64,000 bases of DNA from Salipaludibacillus aurantiacus (GCF_900111295.1 NZ_FOGT01000006.1:124001-188000); one strand, 5' to 3'; shown: positions 34,790 to 44,044, counted from the first letter of the stretch. Program-made: numbers and translations. The notes: generated by a model not told the origin, from the sequence alone.

Positions 34790-35755
34790 TCAACCCGCTT
34801 CAGTTACAGAATTATTCCTGGAGGCTTCTTTCCTTCCGGTCCTGTTCCAAAATGACACAAGAGCCGGGCCTGAAATGTTATGCCAGACAGAGAATATAGC
34901 ACTCGGCAAGGCTGCGAGCGGGCTGAAATGAGCGGCGGCAAGAGCCGCTCCGAGACCAGAATTTTGCATACCGACTTCCATTGAAATAGCCCGCCGTTTT
35001 GTTTCATCGAGACCGACCCATTTAGCTGTTAAATAGCCAAGCGCTAAACCAAAGCCGTTGTGTAAAATAACAGCAGAGAAAACGGCCGCTCCCGACGTTA
35101 TTAAATTTTCAGCGTTTAAAGCGACTACTGCTGTAACGATCAGCATAATTGCAGTAACAGAGACAAGAGGCAGCACCGCGGTCCCTTTCTCAACAGCTCC
35201 AGGAAGAAGTTTCCTGGCGGCGATTCCGAGAATAACCGGTATGATAATCACTTGAACTATGGACATAAACATCTCACCTGCACTTACCGGGAGCCATTGA
35301 CCCGCTAATAACAGAACAATCAGCGGGGTCAGCACCGGGGCCAGCATAGTCGATACAGAGGTCATTGCTACGGACACAGGGACATCTCCGCGGGAGAGAT
35401 AGACCATCACATTTGAGGCTGTGCCGCCAGGGCACGCCCCCACGAGGACGAGCCCTGCCGCAAGCTCCGGCGGCAAATGAAACAGGTAAGCAATAGCAAA
35501 AGCTGTTAATGGCATGATTAAAAATTGGGCAAGCAAACCTATAAACACCGGAGCGGGCTTTTTAGCCACCAATGTAAAATCAGATAATTTCATCGTCGTG
35601 CCCATTCCGAACATGACAATCCCGAGTAAAACAGTGATGTAAGCGCCGATCCATCCAAACGCTCCGGGGGCTGCAAACGCAATAATAGACACAAAAATAA
35701 CAATAAGGGCAAAATACTTACTGAAAAAATGACTGATTTGTTCCAACTGCTTCAT
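34790..35755 (-). CDS. Bile acid:Na+ symporter (BASS) family transporter
   Basis: 321 residues, about ten membrane segments. The family motifs VLVGACPGGTASNVMVYLSRGD (crossover region, about 105-125) and ISMEVGMQNSGLGAALA (about 255-270) are intact. BASS members move organic anions with Na+; substrates in bacilli include keto acids and pantothenate precursors, so no substrate is assigned. It resembles B. subtilis YocS. AAAGGAG precedes ATG. Monocistronic. Confidence 0.88.
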   Translation of the reverse strand: MKQLEQISHFFSKYFALIVIFVSIIAFAAPGAFGWIGAYITVLLGIVMFGMGTTMKLSDFTLVAKKPAPVFIGLLAQFLIMPLTAFAIAYLFHLPPELAAGLVLVGACPGGTASNVMVYLSRGDVPVSVAMTSVSTMLAPVLTPLIVLLLAGQWLPVSAGEMFMSIVQVIIIPVILGIAARKLLPGAVEKGTAVLPLVSVTAIMLIVTAVVALNAENLITSGAAVFSAVILHNGFGLALGYLTAKWVGLDETKRRAISMEVGMQNSGLGAALAAAHFSPLAALPSAIFSVWHNISGPALVSFWNRTGRKEASRNNSVTEAG

Positions 35756-35933
35756 CTTTTAAACTCCTTTAATAATATTTTCAGATAATTAAATCTATTG
35801 TGTCATTGTAACGCCCACTTTACTGCTTTTCAACATCAAAGCAATCATTTTTATCTTTCTTGTTTGTCAGGAGAGTCTTAGGGAAGGTATAATTTGCAAT
35901 TAGAAAGGCTTACTCAGAGAGGGGGAGGAAGCG

Positions 35934-36752
35934 GTGCCTGAAGGTCCAGAAATCAGACGAGCTGCGGATGAGATCGAAAAAGCTCTCCAAGGCAGGCAAG
36001 TCCTCGATATCTCATTCACATTTGACCGGTTAAAAGGATATGAAGACCTTCTTATTGGAACATACATTCAACGCGTCGATACGAAAGGGAAAGCTATGCT
36101 CCTTCGATTTGATTCCGGCTTCACGGTTTACTCCCATAACCAGTTGTATGGAAAATGGTATATTAGGAATGCTTATAACTATCCTAAAACAAACCGGCAG
36201 CTCAGGCTTGCGATTCATAATGAAAAGAAATCCGCGCTTCTATACAGCGCCTCCGATATAGAGGTTTTGCGAGATGAAGAAGTAGCTTCTTACCCTTTCA
36301 TTTCAAGGGCAGGGCCTGATATTTTAAGTGAAAGTGTCACGGCTGGTGATTTGTATGAACGTTTTCTCAGTAAATCTTTTTACCGCAGGAGATGGGCTTC
36401 TTTGCTGCTTGACCAATCCTTTATAGCTGGAATCGGAAATTATTTGCGCAGTGAGATTATGTTCTCTGCCCGTATCCATCCGTCGGCACGCCCTGTGGAT
36501 TGCACTGAAACACAGCTCAGCCTTGCATCTGAGGCAGCAATCGATCTGATGTATCAGTCTTATTCGCACAATGGAATTACTAACGATCTTGCACTTGCCA
36601 AAAAAATGAAATCCGAAGGTAAAACACGAAAACAGTACCGCCACTGGGTATTTAACAGGGAAGACCAATCATGTTATATGTGCGGGACTCCTGTAGAAAA
36701 AATACAGGCTGCCAGCAGGCGCTTATACTTCTGTCCTTCGTGCCAAATCTGA
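35934..36752 (+). CDS. nei: Endonuclease VIII-type (Fpg/Nei) DNA glycosylase
   Basis: 272 residues. GTG 35934 is fixed as start because the catalytic Pro2-Glu3 must follow the initiator (MPEGPEIRRAAD). The H2TH region has SFIAGIGNYLRSEI, and the C-terminal zinc finger has CYMCG...FCPSC. The N-terminal PEIRRAAD pattern and lack of MutM signatures favour the Nei branch, which removes oxidised pyrimidines, but Nei and Fpg calls can be confused. GGGGGAGG lies upstream. Monocistronic. Confidence 0.88.
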   Translation: MPEGPEIRRAADEIEKALQGRQVLDISFTFDRLKGYEDLLIGTYIQRVDTKGKAMLLRFDSGFTVYSHNQLYGKWYIRNAYNYPKTNRQLRLAIHNEKKSALLYSASDIEVLRDEEVASYPFISRAGPDILSESVTAGDLYERFLSKSFYRRRWASLLLDQSFIAGIGNYLRSEIMFSARIHPSARPVDCTETQLSLASEAAIDLMYQSYSHNGITNDLALAKKMKSEGKTRKQYRHWVFNREDQSCYMCGTPVEKIQAASRRLYFCPSCQI

Positions 36753-36888
36753 CATTCATTTTTTTAAGAAACCATGACAATTAACACGTTTGCCTGTTTT
36801 TTTATGACTTCGCCAGGCAGATTAGTTATAATAGACAAAACGCCGTTCGTATATGCCGTTTACAGAATTTGAAAGGGGAAAGCCATTA

Positions 36889-37713
36889 ATGTATCACGAT
36901 AAAAAACTCCAAAAAGAAGCCATGCATATGCTGAAGCTGACAAGCAGAACCTTCTATATACCTATTACACTACTGGAGCCAGTGTTAAAAAAAGCTGTTG
37001 CTTCTGCCTACTTATGCATGAGAGCCATCGATGAAATTGAAGACCACCATACTTTGGACTCTACAACCAAACAATATTTACTCCGTGAGACTGGAGCACT
37101 CCTGGAGACTAATTTTGATAATGAAGCATACCTCCGGCTCGTCCGGCCATACAGGCACCTGCTTCCTGAAGTGACCGTGAGGCTGGGCGACTGGCTGGAG
37201 ACGTGCCCGGCAGACATAACCGGTAAAGTAAAAGAATCCACTCGGACCATGGCTTTAGGGATGGCAGACTGGACAGAGAAAAACTGGAATATCAGAACAA
37301 AAGAAGATCTGGATGATTACACGTATTACGTCGCAGGGCTCGTTGGAGTCATGCTCTCTGATATTTGGGAATGGCGGGACGGAACAAAGACTGACCGGGA
37401 TATGGCTGTCGCTTATGGACGGGGTTTACAGACCGTTAACATCTTACGGAACCAGGACGAAGATCAGGAAAGAGGCGTCTCATTTGTCCCGGACGGGTGG
37501 ACAAGAGACGATTTATTTGCCTATGCAGAACGGAACCTTGCCTTGGGAGATAAATATATGAAGGACCTGAACAGCCGCAGTATCATCCTATTCTGCAAAG
37601 TGCCTCTCGCTTTAGCAAAGAAAACACTAAAAGCCTTGAAAAATGGACGTGAAAAAATCTCAAGAAATGAAGTTGAAGAAACAGTTGAAGCAGAAATAAA
37701 AAGTACCCAGTGA
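36889..37713 (+). CDS. Phytoene/squalene synthase-like protein
   Basis: 274 residues of the head-to-head prenyl synthase fold. The first Asp-rich motif is intact (DEIED in RAIDEIEDHH), but the second reads NILRNQDEDQERG where synthases normally have NxxRDxxxD, so its first Asp is Asn. B. subtilis YisP, a relative, is reported to act as a farnesyl-diphosphate phosphatase, and a similar reduced function is possible here. No carotenoid or hopanoid genes are nearby. ATG 36889 is preferred over 36853 because AAAGGGGA lies just before it. Confidence 0.8.
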   Translation: MYHDKKLQKEAMHMLKLTSRTFYIPITLLEPVLKKAVASAYLCMRAIDEIEDHHTLDSTTKQYLLRETGALLETNFDNEAYLRLVRPYRHLLPEVTVRLGDWLETCPADITGKVKESTRTMALGMADWTEKNWNIRTKEDLDDYTYYVAGLVGVMLSDIWEWRDGTKTDRDMAVAYGRGLQTVNILRNQDEDQERGVSFVPDGWTRDDLFAYAERNLALGDKYMKDLNSRSIILFCKVPLALAKKTLKALKNGREKISRNEVEETVEAEIKSTQ

Positions 37714-37720
37714 AGAAAAA

Positions 37721-37764
37721 AAGGCTGGAAAAACGGGAACCCCCGCTTTTCCAGCCTTTTTATA
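37721..37764 (+). terminator. Terminator between the synthase-like and YjcZ genes
   Basis: Stem AAGGCTGGAAAA / TTTTCCAGCCTT followed by TTTT; the A run on the left lets it serve the convergent minus-strand gene too. Confidence 0.88.
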
Positions 37765-37787
37765 ATGGGTGGAATAACCTGATTTAA

Positions 37788-37943
37788 TTAGTATTTCTTT
37801 GTAAAAGAGGCTCCAATGATAACCAGAAGAATAAACAGCACAACGATTAAGGCGAATCCGTTACATTTCCCATAATAAGGGGTAGCTGCACCGCCAACAC
37901 CATAACCGTAATTACACGGGTCAATACATCCGTGATGATACAT
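37788..37943 (-). CDS. YjcZ-family small sporulation membrane protein
   Basis: 51 residues: a Cys/Gly/Tyr-rich N-terminus (CIDPCNYGYGVGGAATPYYG) and one C-terminal hydrophobic helix (FALIVVLFILLVIIG) ending SFTKKY. This Gly/Tyr head plus FALIVVLFILLVIIG tail is the hallmark of the YjcZ/sporulation-protein family found in spore formers, with unknown molecular function. AAAGGTGG lies seven bases before ATG. Too short for usual ORF cut-offs, but start, ribosome site and family match are clear. Confidence 0.9.
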   Translation of the reverse strand: MYHHGCIDPCNYGYGVGGAATPYYGKCNGFALIVVLFILLVIIGASFTKKY

Positions 37944-38047
37944 TCAAATCCCACCTTTCTAAATCCTTTTTTGTAATTACACTACAGCTTATGTAAAAGT
38001 AGTAATTTGTGTTTGGACATTTCAATTATTTTTCTTTAATGGAAAAA

Positions 38048-38072
38048 AGCCCGGAGATAATTTTCCGGACTT
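38048..38072 (-). terminator. Minus-strand hairpin, probable terminator
   Basis: AAGCCCGGA / TCCGGACTT stem with AAAAAA on the left. It may end the transcript of the small gene at 38371-38508. Confidence 0.6.
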
Positions 38073-38240
38073 CAGTAAATAATCAGTATGCCACTTGGAG
38101 GCCGGCAGAGGTTCATATTCAGTGGCGTGAGGAGTTTGAAGGGACCATGAGAGGCGAGGTCTTATGCCTGCTGGGACCGGCCCTCTCCTCGCGGGAGTGA
38201 TAAATTTCAGCTGTTACCAGTTCGCCTGGTGCCACACTTC

Positions 38241-38375
38241 ATTCGAGCAATAAAGGCTTTCTCTTTTGACTGTTTACACCCGCCCAATCCCCGTTCGGGC
38301 ATTAGAGACCCCCCTCTTTTGACCTTTCACGCCTCACAGCTCTCTGTTCGGGCCTTAGAAAGCTAATCTTTTAAA
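38241..38375. repeat. Degenerate repeat of about 52 bp
   Basis: TTCGAGCAATAAAGG (38242), TTCGGGCATTAGAGA (38294) and TTCGGGCCTTAGAAA (38347) start three imperfect copies about 52-53 bases apart; the first two also share CTCTTTTGAC. The last copy runs into the 3' end of the small gene. Nothing else is seen in 37944-38370. Confidence 0.55.
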
Positions 38376-38508
38376 AAAACATGTGAGTAAATAGGAAATC
38401 CCTGTTTTCAATATTCTCTTGGTGACTATCCTCTTCATTTAAAAATAATTGCTCACTTTCAGCCTGCTTCATTGACTGCAGAAATTCATGAATATTGTTC
38501 TTTTCCAT
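38371..38508 (-). CDS. Small acidic protein of unknown function (45 aa)
   Basis: The product begins MEKNNIHEFLQSMKQ and ends NRDFLFTHMFF; it is acidic, with QLFLNEEDS in the middle, and has no signal or membrane segment. I do not recognise a family. Support is a good ribosome binding site (AAAGGGAGA, eight bases before ATG) and a clean frame. It could be a small spore or regulatory protein, but that is a guess; it may also be a fortuitous frame. Confidence 0.5.
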   Translation of the reverse strand: MEKNNIHEFLQSMKQAESEQLFLNEEDSHQENIENRDFLFTHMFF

Positions 38509-38636
38509 CACTCACATCTCCCTTTTGTTTTATAACAGATCAATTATTTAAAATCTATGTTATAACACAACTAGGATGTTGTCAATAAATTATCAGAATT
38601 TTCTCTTAAATAATCCGCTCAAATTTGCCCCCAAAA

Positions 38637-38662
38637 AAAACCGGCACATAAATGCCGGTTTT
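38637..38662. terminator. Terminator of the YfcC-type transporter gene
   Basis: Stem AAAACCGGCA / TGCCGGTTTT with six-base loop, 15 bases after the minus-strand stop, flanked by A and T runs on both sides. Confidence 0.88.
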
Positions 38663-38676
38663 CTTCCCTCATCTTA

Positions 38677-40176
38677 TTATGAAAAGTTAATCAGTACAGC
38701 GATAATAACAAAAACAAATGCTAAGCCGAACATAAGAAGCTGAAATATAATGATAAAACGGAACCACGTGCCCCAGTCTATACGCGCAGCACCCAAAGTT
38801 CCCATTAATGCAGCTGATGTAGGAACAATAATGTTTGTTAACCCGTCACCAAGCTGAAAACCAAGGACAGCAATCTGCCGGGAAACTCCTGCAATATCTG
38901 ATAACGGAGCAATTAACGGCATGGTTAGTGCTGCCTGGCCGGAACCTGACACCACGAAAAAGTTAATGACAGATTGAAATATAAGGATGAAGCTTGCTGA
39001 AAGAATTTCAGGAAGATTATCAATCATTCCACCGGCATGGTAAAGCATCGTATTTAAAACGGAAGGCTCATCTGCTGCATCTCCGCCTAATATGATGATA
39101 ATCCCTTTAGCCATTCCTACTACCAGTGCAGCAGGAAGGAGCTGCTGGGCACCCTCAGAAAAACTTTCTGCAATATCATTAACTCTCATGTTATTTAACT
39201 TAAAGATCACTCCAATAACACCTGCAACTATCCCTATAGTAAAGAATTGGGTGGCGATTTCCGGAATGAAATAAGCGTCCTGTATCACTCCCCAGATGAT
39301 CCACACAATTCCAAGCACTAATGTCAGCACCACAAGGGTGTCCCCAAGAGTAAAAGACCTCTTTAGCTCCTGCTGCTGGTTATGCTTTCTGAAATACTCG
39401 TTTGCTTTTATAGAGTAAGAAGCCCTCGGATCTCTTTTCACTTTACTTGCGTACCACATCGTGTAAATAATTCCGGCTGCCGTAAACACAGCCCACATGC
39501 CAATACGAAAAGGGGCCCCTGACAGCACGGGTACATCCGACACACCTTGTGCGATAGCTACCCCGAACGGGTTCATCCATGAAGTGGCAAAACCAATCTG
39601 AGTGGCTACATAGGTAATCATTACTCCTGTAATGGCATCATAGCCCAACGCAATAACCAGCGGTATCAGGATAATCGCAAACGCAATCGCTTCTTCTCCC
39701 ATTCCAAAAACGGCCCCACCGAGGGAAAAGAAAAAGAACATCACAGGGATAATAAGTGACTCTCTGCCTTTTGTTTTATCTATTACCGTCAGAATTCCCT
39801 GATCGATTGACTTCGTCCGCATAATAATTCCAAAGGCACCGCCAATAATTAAAATAAAAGCAACAACCCCGACAGCAGAGCCCCATTTATCACCTGAAAC
39901 CATGCCTTCGAATACATAGTTTAAAAAACCAGCTTCACCGAAAGGTTCAAAGAGGCTCACACCGTCCCGCACCGGTTCTCCCTGTTCATCTGTCACATAC
40001 TCAAATGTCTCAGGAATTAATACTGTCCTCGTATGCTCTGTCCCCTGGCTCTCGTATGTCACTTCTTCCGTTTCAAAAATCCCCATAGGTACCATATATG
40101 TCAGCAACCCGGCAAGAATCACGACAAAAAAGATAATAATAAACGTATGGGGCATCTCCCATTTTCTCTGCGGCAT
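38677..40176 (-). CDS. YfcC/DcuC-family transporter
   Basis: 499 residues with about 12 membrane segments. Features are the N-terminal WEMPHTFIIIFFVVILAG, GGAFGIIMRT, GMGEEAIAFAIILIPL, SWMNPFGVAIAQG, and the late VSGSGQAALTMPLIAPLSD. The family contains basic amino acid and C4-dicarboxylate-type transporters (YfcC, ArcD-like), so substrate is open. AAAGGAGGAG precedes ATG. Monocistronic, with its own terminator. Confidence 0.87.
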   Translation of the reverse strand: MPQRKWEMPHTFIIIFFVVILAGLLTYMVPMGIFETEEVTYESQGTEHTRTVLIPETFEYVTDEQGEPVRDGVSLFEPFGEAGFLNYVFEGMVSGDKWGSAVGVVAFILIIGGAFGIIMRTKSIDQGILTVIDKTKGRESLIIPVMFFFFSLGGAVFGMGEEAIAFAIILIPLVIALGYDAITGVMITYVATQIGFATSWMNPFGVAIAQGVSDVPVLSGAPFRIGMWAVFTAAGIIYTMWYASKVKRDPRASYSIKANEYFRKHNQQQELKRSFTLGDTLVVLTLVLGIVWIIWGVIQDAYFIPEIATQFFTIGIVAGVIGVIFKLNNMRVNDIAESFSEGAQQLLPAALVVGMAKGIIIILGGDAADEPSVLNTMLYHAGGMIDNLPEILSASFILIFQSVINFFVVSGSGQAALTMPLIAPLSDIAGVSRQIAVLGFQLGDGLTNIIVPTSAALMGTLGAARIDWGTWFRFIIIFQLLMFGLAFVFVIIAVLINFS

Positions 40177-40560
40177 ATTTGCTCCTCCTTTTTTTAAGAC
40201 AGAGACAGCTGATGTCTTGCTAACGCCCGCTTTCAGGTATATTTGCTGTCCTTTTCCAAATGATCCATTAAGAGCCGAAGATTGTGTTTTATGCGGAATT
40301 GAAATTTACCGCTCTTCAGTCTTAAAAACTATTAATCCCACAATCTACCTGCATGTCATTTTACTTGGAGCGGGAGGCATTGACAATCATTTGTAAATAT
40401 TTTCACAAAAATTCCTATGAAGATGTTAGCGTATGAGACAGAATAAAATCAGCCTGACAGCTGTATGTTCACGTGTAAAGCATTTATTGCCGCCTTACAG
40501 AAGCTCACTGGCGAGCGATTCCTATTCAACAATTGATATCCTTAGAAAAACTTTTTTAAT
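40177..40560. other. Gene-free stretch between two transporter genes
   Basis: No coding region, repeat or clear regulatory element is seen; it must contain the minus-strand promoter of the YfcC-type gene. Confidence 0.4.
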
Positions 40561-40600
40561 GAAAAAAGCCCCTCATGTGTTTAGATCACATGAAGAGCTT
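40561..40600 (-). terminator. Terminator of the BCCT gene
   Basis: Stem TCATGTG / CACATGA (extended by AGC..GCT) with AAAAAA on the left, just after the minus-strand stop. Confidence 0.8.
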
Positions 40601-40606
40601 TCTGCT

Positions 40607-42190
40607 TTATCCTGTCCGTTTTTCACGTTCAGCCTGTCTTCTCGTATTACTTTCCCAGGCCTTGTCCTGATCCATCATTTTTATAGCTGCATAAATGGTC
40701 AGAAACTGAATGACAATGATAGGTAACCCCATAAGACCCGACACAACTTCGAGAGGTGCCAGCCCGCCTACTCTCATTAAGACCAAAGCGACTGTTGCTA
40801 CAATACCGGCAACGGTAATACGAAGCATTCTCGAAGGCTCATACTTACTCATATCTTTTGTACTTGTATAAGCTGCTATTGTATAAGTGGTAGAGTCCAG
40901 CGTTGTAGTTAAGAAAATCATAGCTACGATTGTGAAAACTGTAATAGCAAACGTAGCAAACGGCAGCGAGCTTAAAATCTCAGGAATAGCAGCCATTTGA
41001 TCATTGTTTGTGACAATATCAATCACAGGGACTTCACCGGTTAAATAGCGTTGCACGCCTAAACCGCCAAGTACACCCGTTGCTAGCCAGGCTAACATTG
41101 TCGGTGCCATTAAATAGGTTAAAATCATCTCTTTAACGGTTCTTCCCTGGGAGATTTTCGCAGCAAAAATACTATGGAGCATGGCCCATGTGGCATTATA
41201 GGCAAACCAGAAAATTGTATTGCTTTGCATATGCGTTGTGCCTTCAGCGTTAATAGAATCTGTATAAAGAGAAATATCAATATAATTCGTTAAAAGGACA
41301 CTGATGCTTTCAGTGAAATAATCAAGTATAAATACTCCTGGACCTGCAATCATTACAAATAGAGCAAACCCTCCGGCAAGATACATATTAAATGTACTTA
41401 ACCTTTTAATACCTCTGTCAATACCTAAGTAAGCACTGATGGAGAATAGAATGACCCAGATTATTGTTACTATTAAAGTTAAACCGAACGTCACCTCTAT
41501 TGTAAACAGCTGTGATAAGTTATAAGTCACAATTGGTGTTCCTAACCCTAATGTAACTGCTGCCCCCGCAAGGATACTGACTAGAAAAATCATGTCCAGG
41601 AATTTACCGCCCAGCCCATCGGTAAACTTATCACCGAATATACAGCGGCACGCCTCGGAGATCCTCATTAGAGGACGTTTCCTTACATGCAGAATGTAAG
41701 CCATTGCTGGAGCCGCCATAACAAAGATGGCAAATGTCTGAAAACTCCAGAGGAACATGCTGTAGGCGTTCCCCATTAATAAAGCTTCACCTGACTGCGC
41801 TTCGATACCAAACGGCGGATCTGAGGCCACATTGGCCCATTCAACCATTCCGGTCCTCATAATGGTTGAACCAAGTCCCATAGCAATTAATATGGAAGCA
41901 TACTCAAATAAAGTAAATCGTGGCTTCTCCCTCGGATCTCCTAAAACGACATTTCCATATTTTGAAAATGAAAAATATAAAGCAGCACCAAGAAGGATAA
42001 GGGCGTACCAAATATACCCCCAGCTGAAAACCTCAACTATTCTATCGAATATATTATTTAAGACATTCACTGATGCTGCTTCATAATTAGAAAAAGGAAT
42101 ACTGATAGCAATAATTATAAATAAAGATGGCAAAAAGATTTTATAATCTATTAATTTGCCTTTGCTTGGATCTTCACTCTCTTTACTCAC
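40607..42190 (-). CDS. BCCT-family betaine/carnitine/choline transporter
   Basis: 527 residues, 12 membrane segments. The substrate-site segment MGLGSTIMRTGMVEWAN and the aromatic FWFAYNATWAMLHSIFAAKISQGRT region (split here for length) are BCCT hallmarks. Canonical Na+-coupled betaine carriers such as OpuD and BetP have GIGIGL-type glycines; the GSTIMR variant is nearer to the carnitine-type branch, so Na+ dependence and substrate are open. The C-terminal tail is short and basic (RRQAEREKRTG). Start GTG with AGGAGGTT six bases upstream. It adds an uptake route to the two betaine loci. Confidence 0.87.
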   Translation of the reverse strand: MSKESEDPSKGKLIDYKIFLPSLFIIIAISIPFSNYEAASVNVLNNIFDRIVEVFSWGYIWYALILLGAALYFSFSKYGNVVLGDPREKPRFTLFEYASILIAMGLGSTIMRTGMVEWANVASDPPFGIEAQSGEALLMGNAYSMFLWSFQTFAIFVMAAPAMAYILHVRKRPLMRISEACRCIFGDKFTDGLGGKFLDMIFLVSILAGAAVTLGLGTPIVTYNLSQLFTIEVTFGLTLIVTIIWVILFSISAYLGIDRGIKRLSTFNMYLAGGFALFVMIAGPGVFILDYFTESISVLLTNYIDISLYTDSINAEGTTHMQSNTIFWFAYNATWAMLHSIFAAKISQGRTVKEMILTYLMAPTMLAWLATGVLGGLGVQRYLTGEVPVIDIVTNNDQMAAIPEILSSLPFATFAITVFTIVAMIFLTTTLDSTTYTIAAYTSTKDMSKYEPSRMLRITVAGIVATVALVLMRVGGLAPLEVVSGLMGLPIIVIQFLTIYAAIKMMDQDKAWESNTRRQAEREKRTG

Positions 42191-42370
42191 ACTAATAACC
42201 TCCTGTTTAAAAGATTTAACGTATAAAAATGACGCTCCCTAAGGGTATATTCCAACTTGGAACTATTTTAAAACATTTAGATACACAGTCGAAATTGCTG
42301 CTCTATTGAAAAAACTTACAGTTAATATAAGTTTTAACCCCGCCGTTCCGCACTCTTGCTTGTTTAACAG

Positions 42371-42397
42371 ACAAAAAAAGACCTGGTTAAAGGCCTT
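42371..42397 (-). terminator. Weak terminator of the PAS-STAS gene
   Basis: Short imperfect stem (GGCCT / AGGTC with one wobble pair, minus strand) followed by a run of T. The rest of 42191-42481 shows nothing else. Confidence 0.5.
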
Positions 42398-42481
42398 TTA
42401 ACGCTGATTTTTTCATTAAATTGTCAAACCATGAGGTATAGTAGGATGTTTTCAATTTAACTGTTTTCTATAAAATTGACC

Positions 42482-43207
42482 CTATTTGCATAAGAGTTCA
42501 TCTATCGCCTGATGAAGCGTCTGATAAGTAGAGTGTTCCGAAAGATACTCATAGTTCGTCTGAATATAAGGAACCACTTCGGGCTGAATTCCAGATATAA
42601 AAACTTTTACCCCTAGCAGTTTAAGAGTGCTTAATAACCTTGAAATAATAAATGCAAATTCTTCATCCATTACTTTTAAAGATGAGAGATCGAGAGCAAG
42701 ATATTTCACTCCCAGTGAGCGGCATTGAATGAGGGTATTCTCTACAATAATATCTTTCTGATTTTCAGTCTTGATGGCATGGAGAGGCAGAATCCCAATT
42801 TCCTCTGTAACGGGGATAATATTAATTGTCATCTCCTGAATCATGGCGTCACGTTCCTGCTGACGTTCAACATTTTCTGTGACATCTTCAATTTGAGTCA
42901 TTACAAATTCAATCTCTCCCTTTTGATCATAATGAATTTTTGTCTGCACTCTTAATACCAAGTCCCTGCCCTTCCAGTGAAAATTAATATTTTTAAAGCT
43001 CAGGCCTTCCTTCGCAGTAACTGTTTGAGTTGCCAGGCGGGCCTCATCCGGTGTCTCCGGGAACACTTCATGAAGGTGTCTTCCTTCCACTTCCTTAAAA
43101 GATAAACCGAATAACTGCTCATAGGATTTATTAATATAAAGAATATATAGATTTTTATCTGTAATGATAATACTTTCTTCAAACAATTCAATCACTTCTT
43201 TGAACAC
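42482..43207 (-). CDS. PAS-STAS protein (RsbR-like)
   Basis: 241 residues: a PAS domain (about 5-115, with NKSYEQLFGLSFKEVEGRHL and QIEDVTENVERQ) joined to a STAS domain (about 130-238, with YLALDLSSLKVMDEE). The photoactive LOV Cys motif of YtvA is missing, so it is not a blue-light sensor of that type. RsbR-type phospho-threonines are not evident in the usual STAS positions (LDLSS replaces the DxxT-like motif), so stressosome function is uncertain. Start GTG with AGGAGGAA. Monocistronic. Confidence 0.82.
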   Translation of the reverse strand: MFKEVIELFEESIIITDKNLYILYINKSYEQLFGLSFKEVEGRHLHEVFPETPDEARLATQTVTAKEGLSFKNINFHWKGRDLVLRVQTKIHYDQKGEIEFVMTQIEDVTENVERQQERDAMIQEMTINIIPVTEEIGILPLHAIKTENQKDIIVENTLIQCRSLGVKYLALDLSSLKVMDEEFAFIISRLLSTLKLLGVKVFISGIQPEVVPYIQTNYEYLSEHSTYQTLHQAIDELLCK

Positions 43208-43331
43208 GTGCTTTCCTCCTGTAAAACGTCGTATTTTATTCCAATACCCGAATTTAAGAAAAGTTAATACATTTTTTTAGTGTTTTCCCCAAAAATAAAT
43301 CCCCCATCTTTTAGACAGGGGGGAAAGAAAT

Positions 43332-43631
43332 CTATGGTAAAAACTGGTCATCCGGGTGCAGATTATTTTGCATTTCCTCCTGAACCCTTCCGACCTCCTC
43401 ACGGGAAGCCTGAGACTGGATATACCATCCCTTTGAATTCATTAGATTGTACATGGCATACTGGCTATCCCTCGCATTGTTAAAACACCTTTGATAGACT
43501 TCTCTGAGCTGTTCATGGCTTGTCTCCAATAATGTGCTGGCAGCACTTCGGCATCTTCCCTTCTCCAGTTCAAGACAAAGCTGAAGCATTTCCCGATCAG
43601 TCAATCCGCGGCCTTCTATATTATTTGGCAT
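43332..43631 (-). CDS. CotF-like spore coat protein
   Basis: 99 residues with the Coat_F type helical pattern: LTDREMLQLCLELEKGRC, STLLETSHEQLREVYQRC, then ARDSQYAMYNLMNSKGWY and a Gln/Asn tail. Homologs are spore coat or spore-associated ferritin-like proteins. ATG 43631 has AGGAGGTG eight bases upstream; the frame opening at GTG 43640 would overlap this site. It follows the next gene closely and is probably cotranscribed. Confidence 0.88.
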   Translation of the reverse strand: MPNNIEGRGLTDREMLQLCLELEKGRCRSAASTLLETSHEQLREVYQRCFNNARDSQYAMYNLMNSKGWYIQSQASREEVGRVQEEMQNNLHPDDQFLP

Positions 43632-43643
43632 GTGAAGCACCTC

Positions 43644-43847
43644 CTATTGGGTTAACCCAGAGTTATTAAAATATTTAGCGATCTCAGCTACCTGCAACTG
43701 ATGCTGTTCGGCCAGCTCTTCCAATAACCGTCTAATTTCTTCGTCGTTACATTGAGAAGCACACCAGTTCAGAGTTTTAGCTGTTATCTCTTCTGCCCGC
43801 ACTTCATCTTCGACCGTATAGAGTTCCCTCATTGACATCCGATTCAT
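43644..43847 (-). CDS. Small helical spore-coat-associated protein
   Basis: 67 residues, mostly helical: MRELYTVEDEVRAEEITAK, LNWCASQCNDEEIRRLLEE, HQLQVAEIAKYFN. Together with the downstream CotF-like gene it makes the two-gene arrangement seen in many bacilli, where the short protein resembles the first half of a CotF helix bundle. That match is from pattern and position. ATG 43847 is preferred since GGAGGTG precedes it; the frame opens at ATG 43865, inside this site. Confidence 0.72.
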   Translation of the reverse strand: MNRMSMRELYTVEDEVRAEEITAKTLNWCASQCNDEEIRRLLEELAEQHQLQVAEIAKYFNNSGLTQ

Positions 43848-43949
43848 GATTCTCAACACCTCCATAATATTCCTGTCAAGGTGTAGTATGGATGCTTTTT
43901 CTCTTTCTTATCCATTTATTATTTTTACAAAATAGCCTTTTCTGAAATG

Positions 43950-43987
43950 AAAAAGGCATGAGTCCGGTTCCATCCGGGCTCATGCCT
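43950..43987 (-). terminator. Terminator of the gamma-glutamyltransferase gene
   Basis: Long stem AGGCATGAG(T)CCGG / CCGG(G)CTCATGCCT with AAAA on the left, 57 bases after the minus-strand stop. Confidence 0.85.
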
Positions 43988-44044
43988 GCTTGAAATTATT
44001 TAAACAGCCTGCCTGTTTTTTCTGAAAAAGACTGGGTAATTTTA

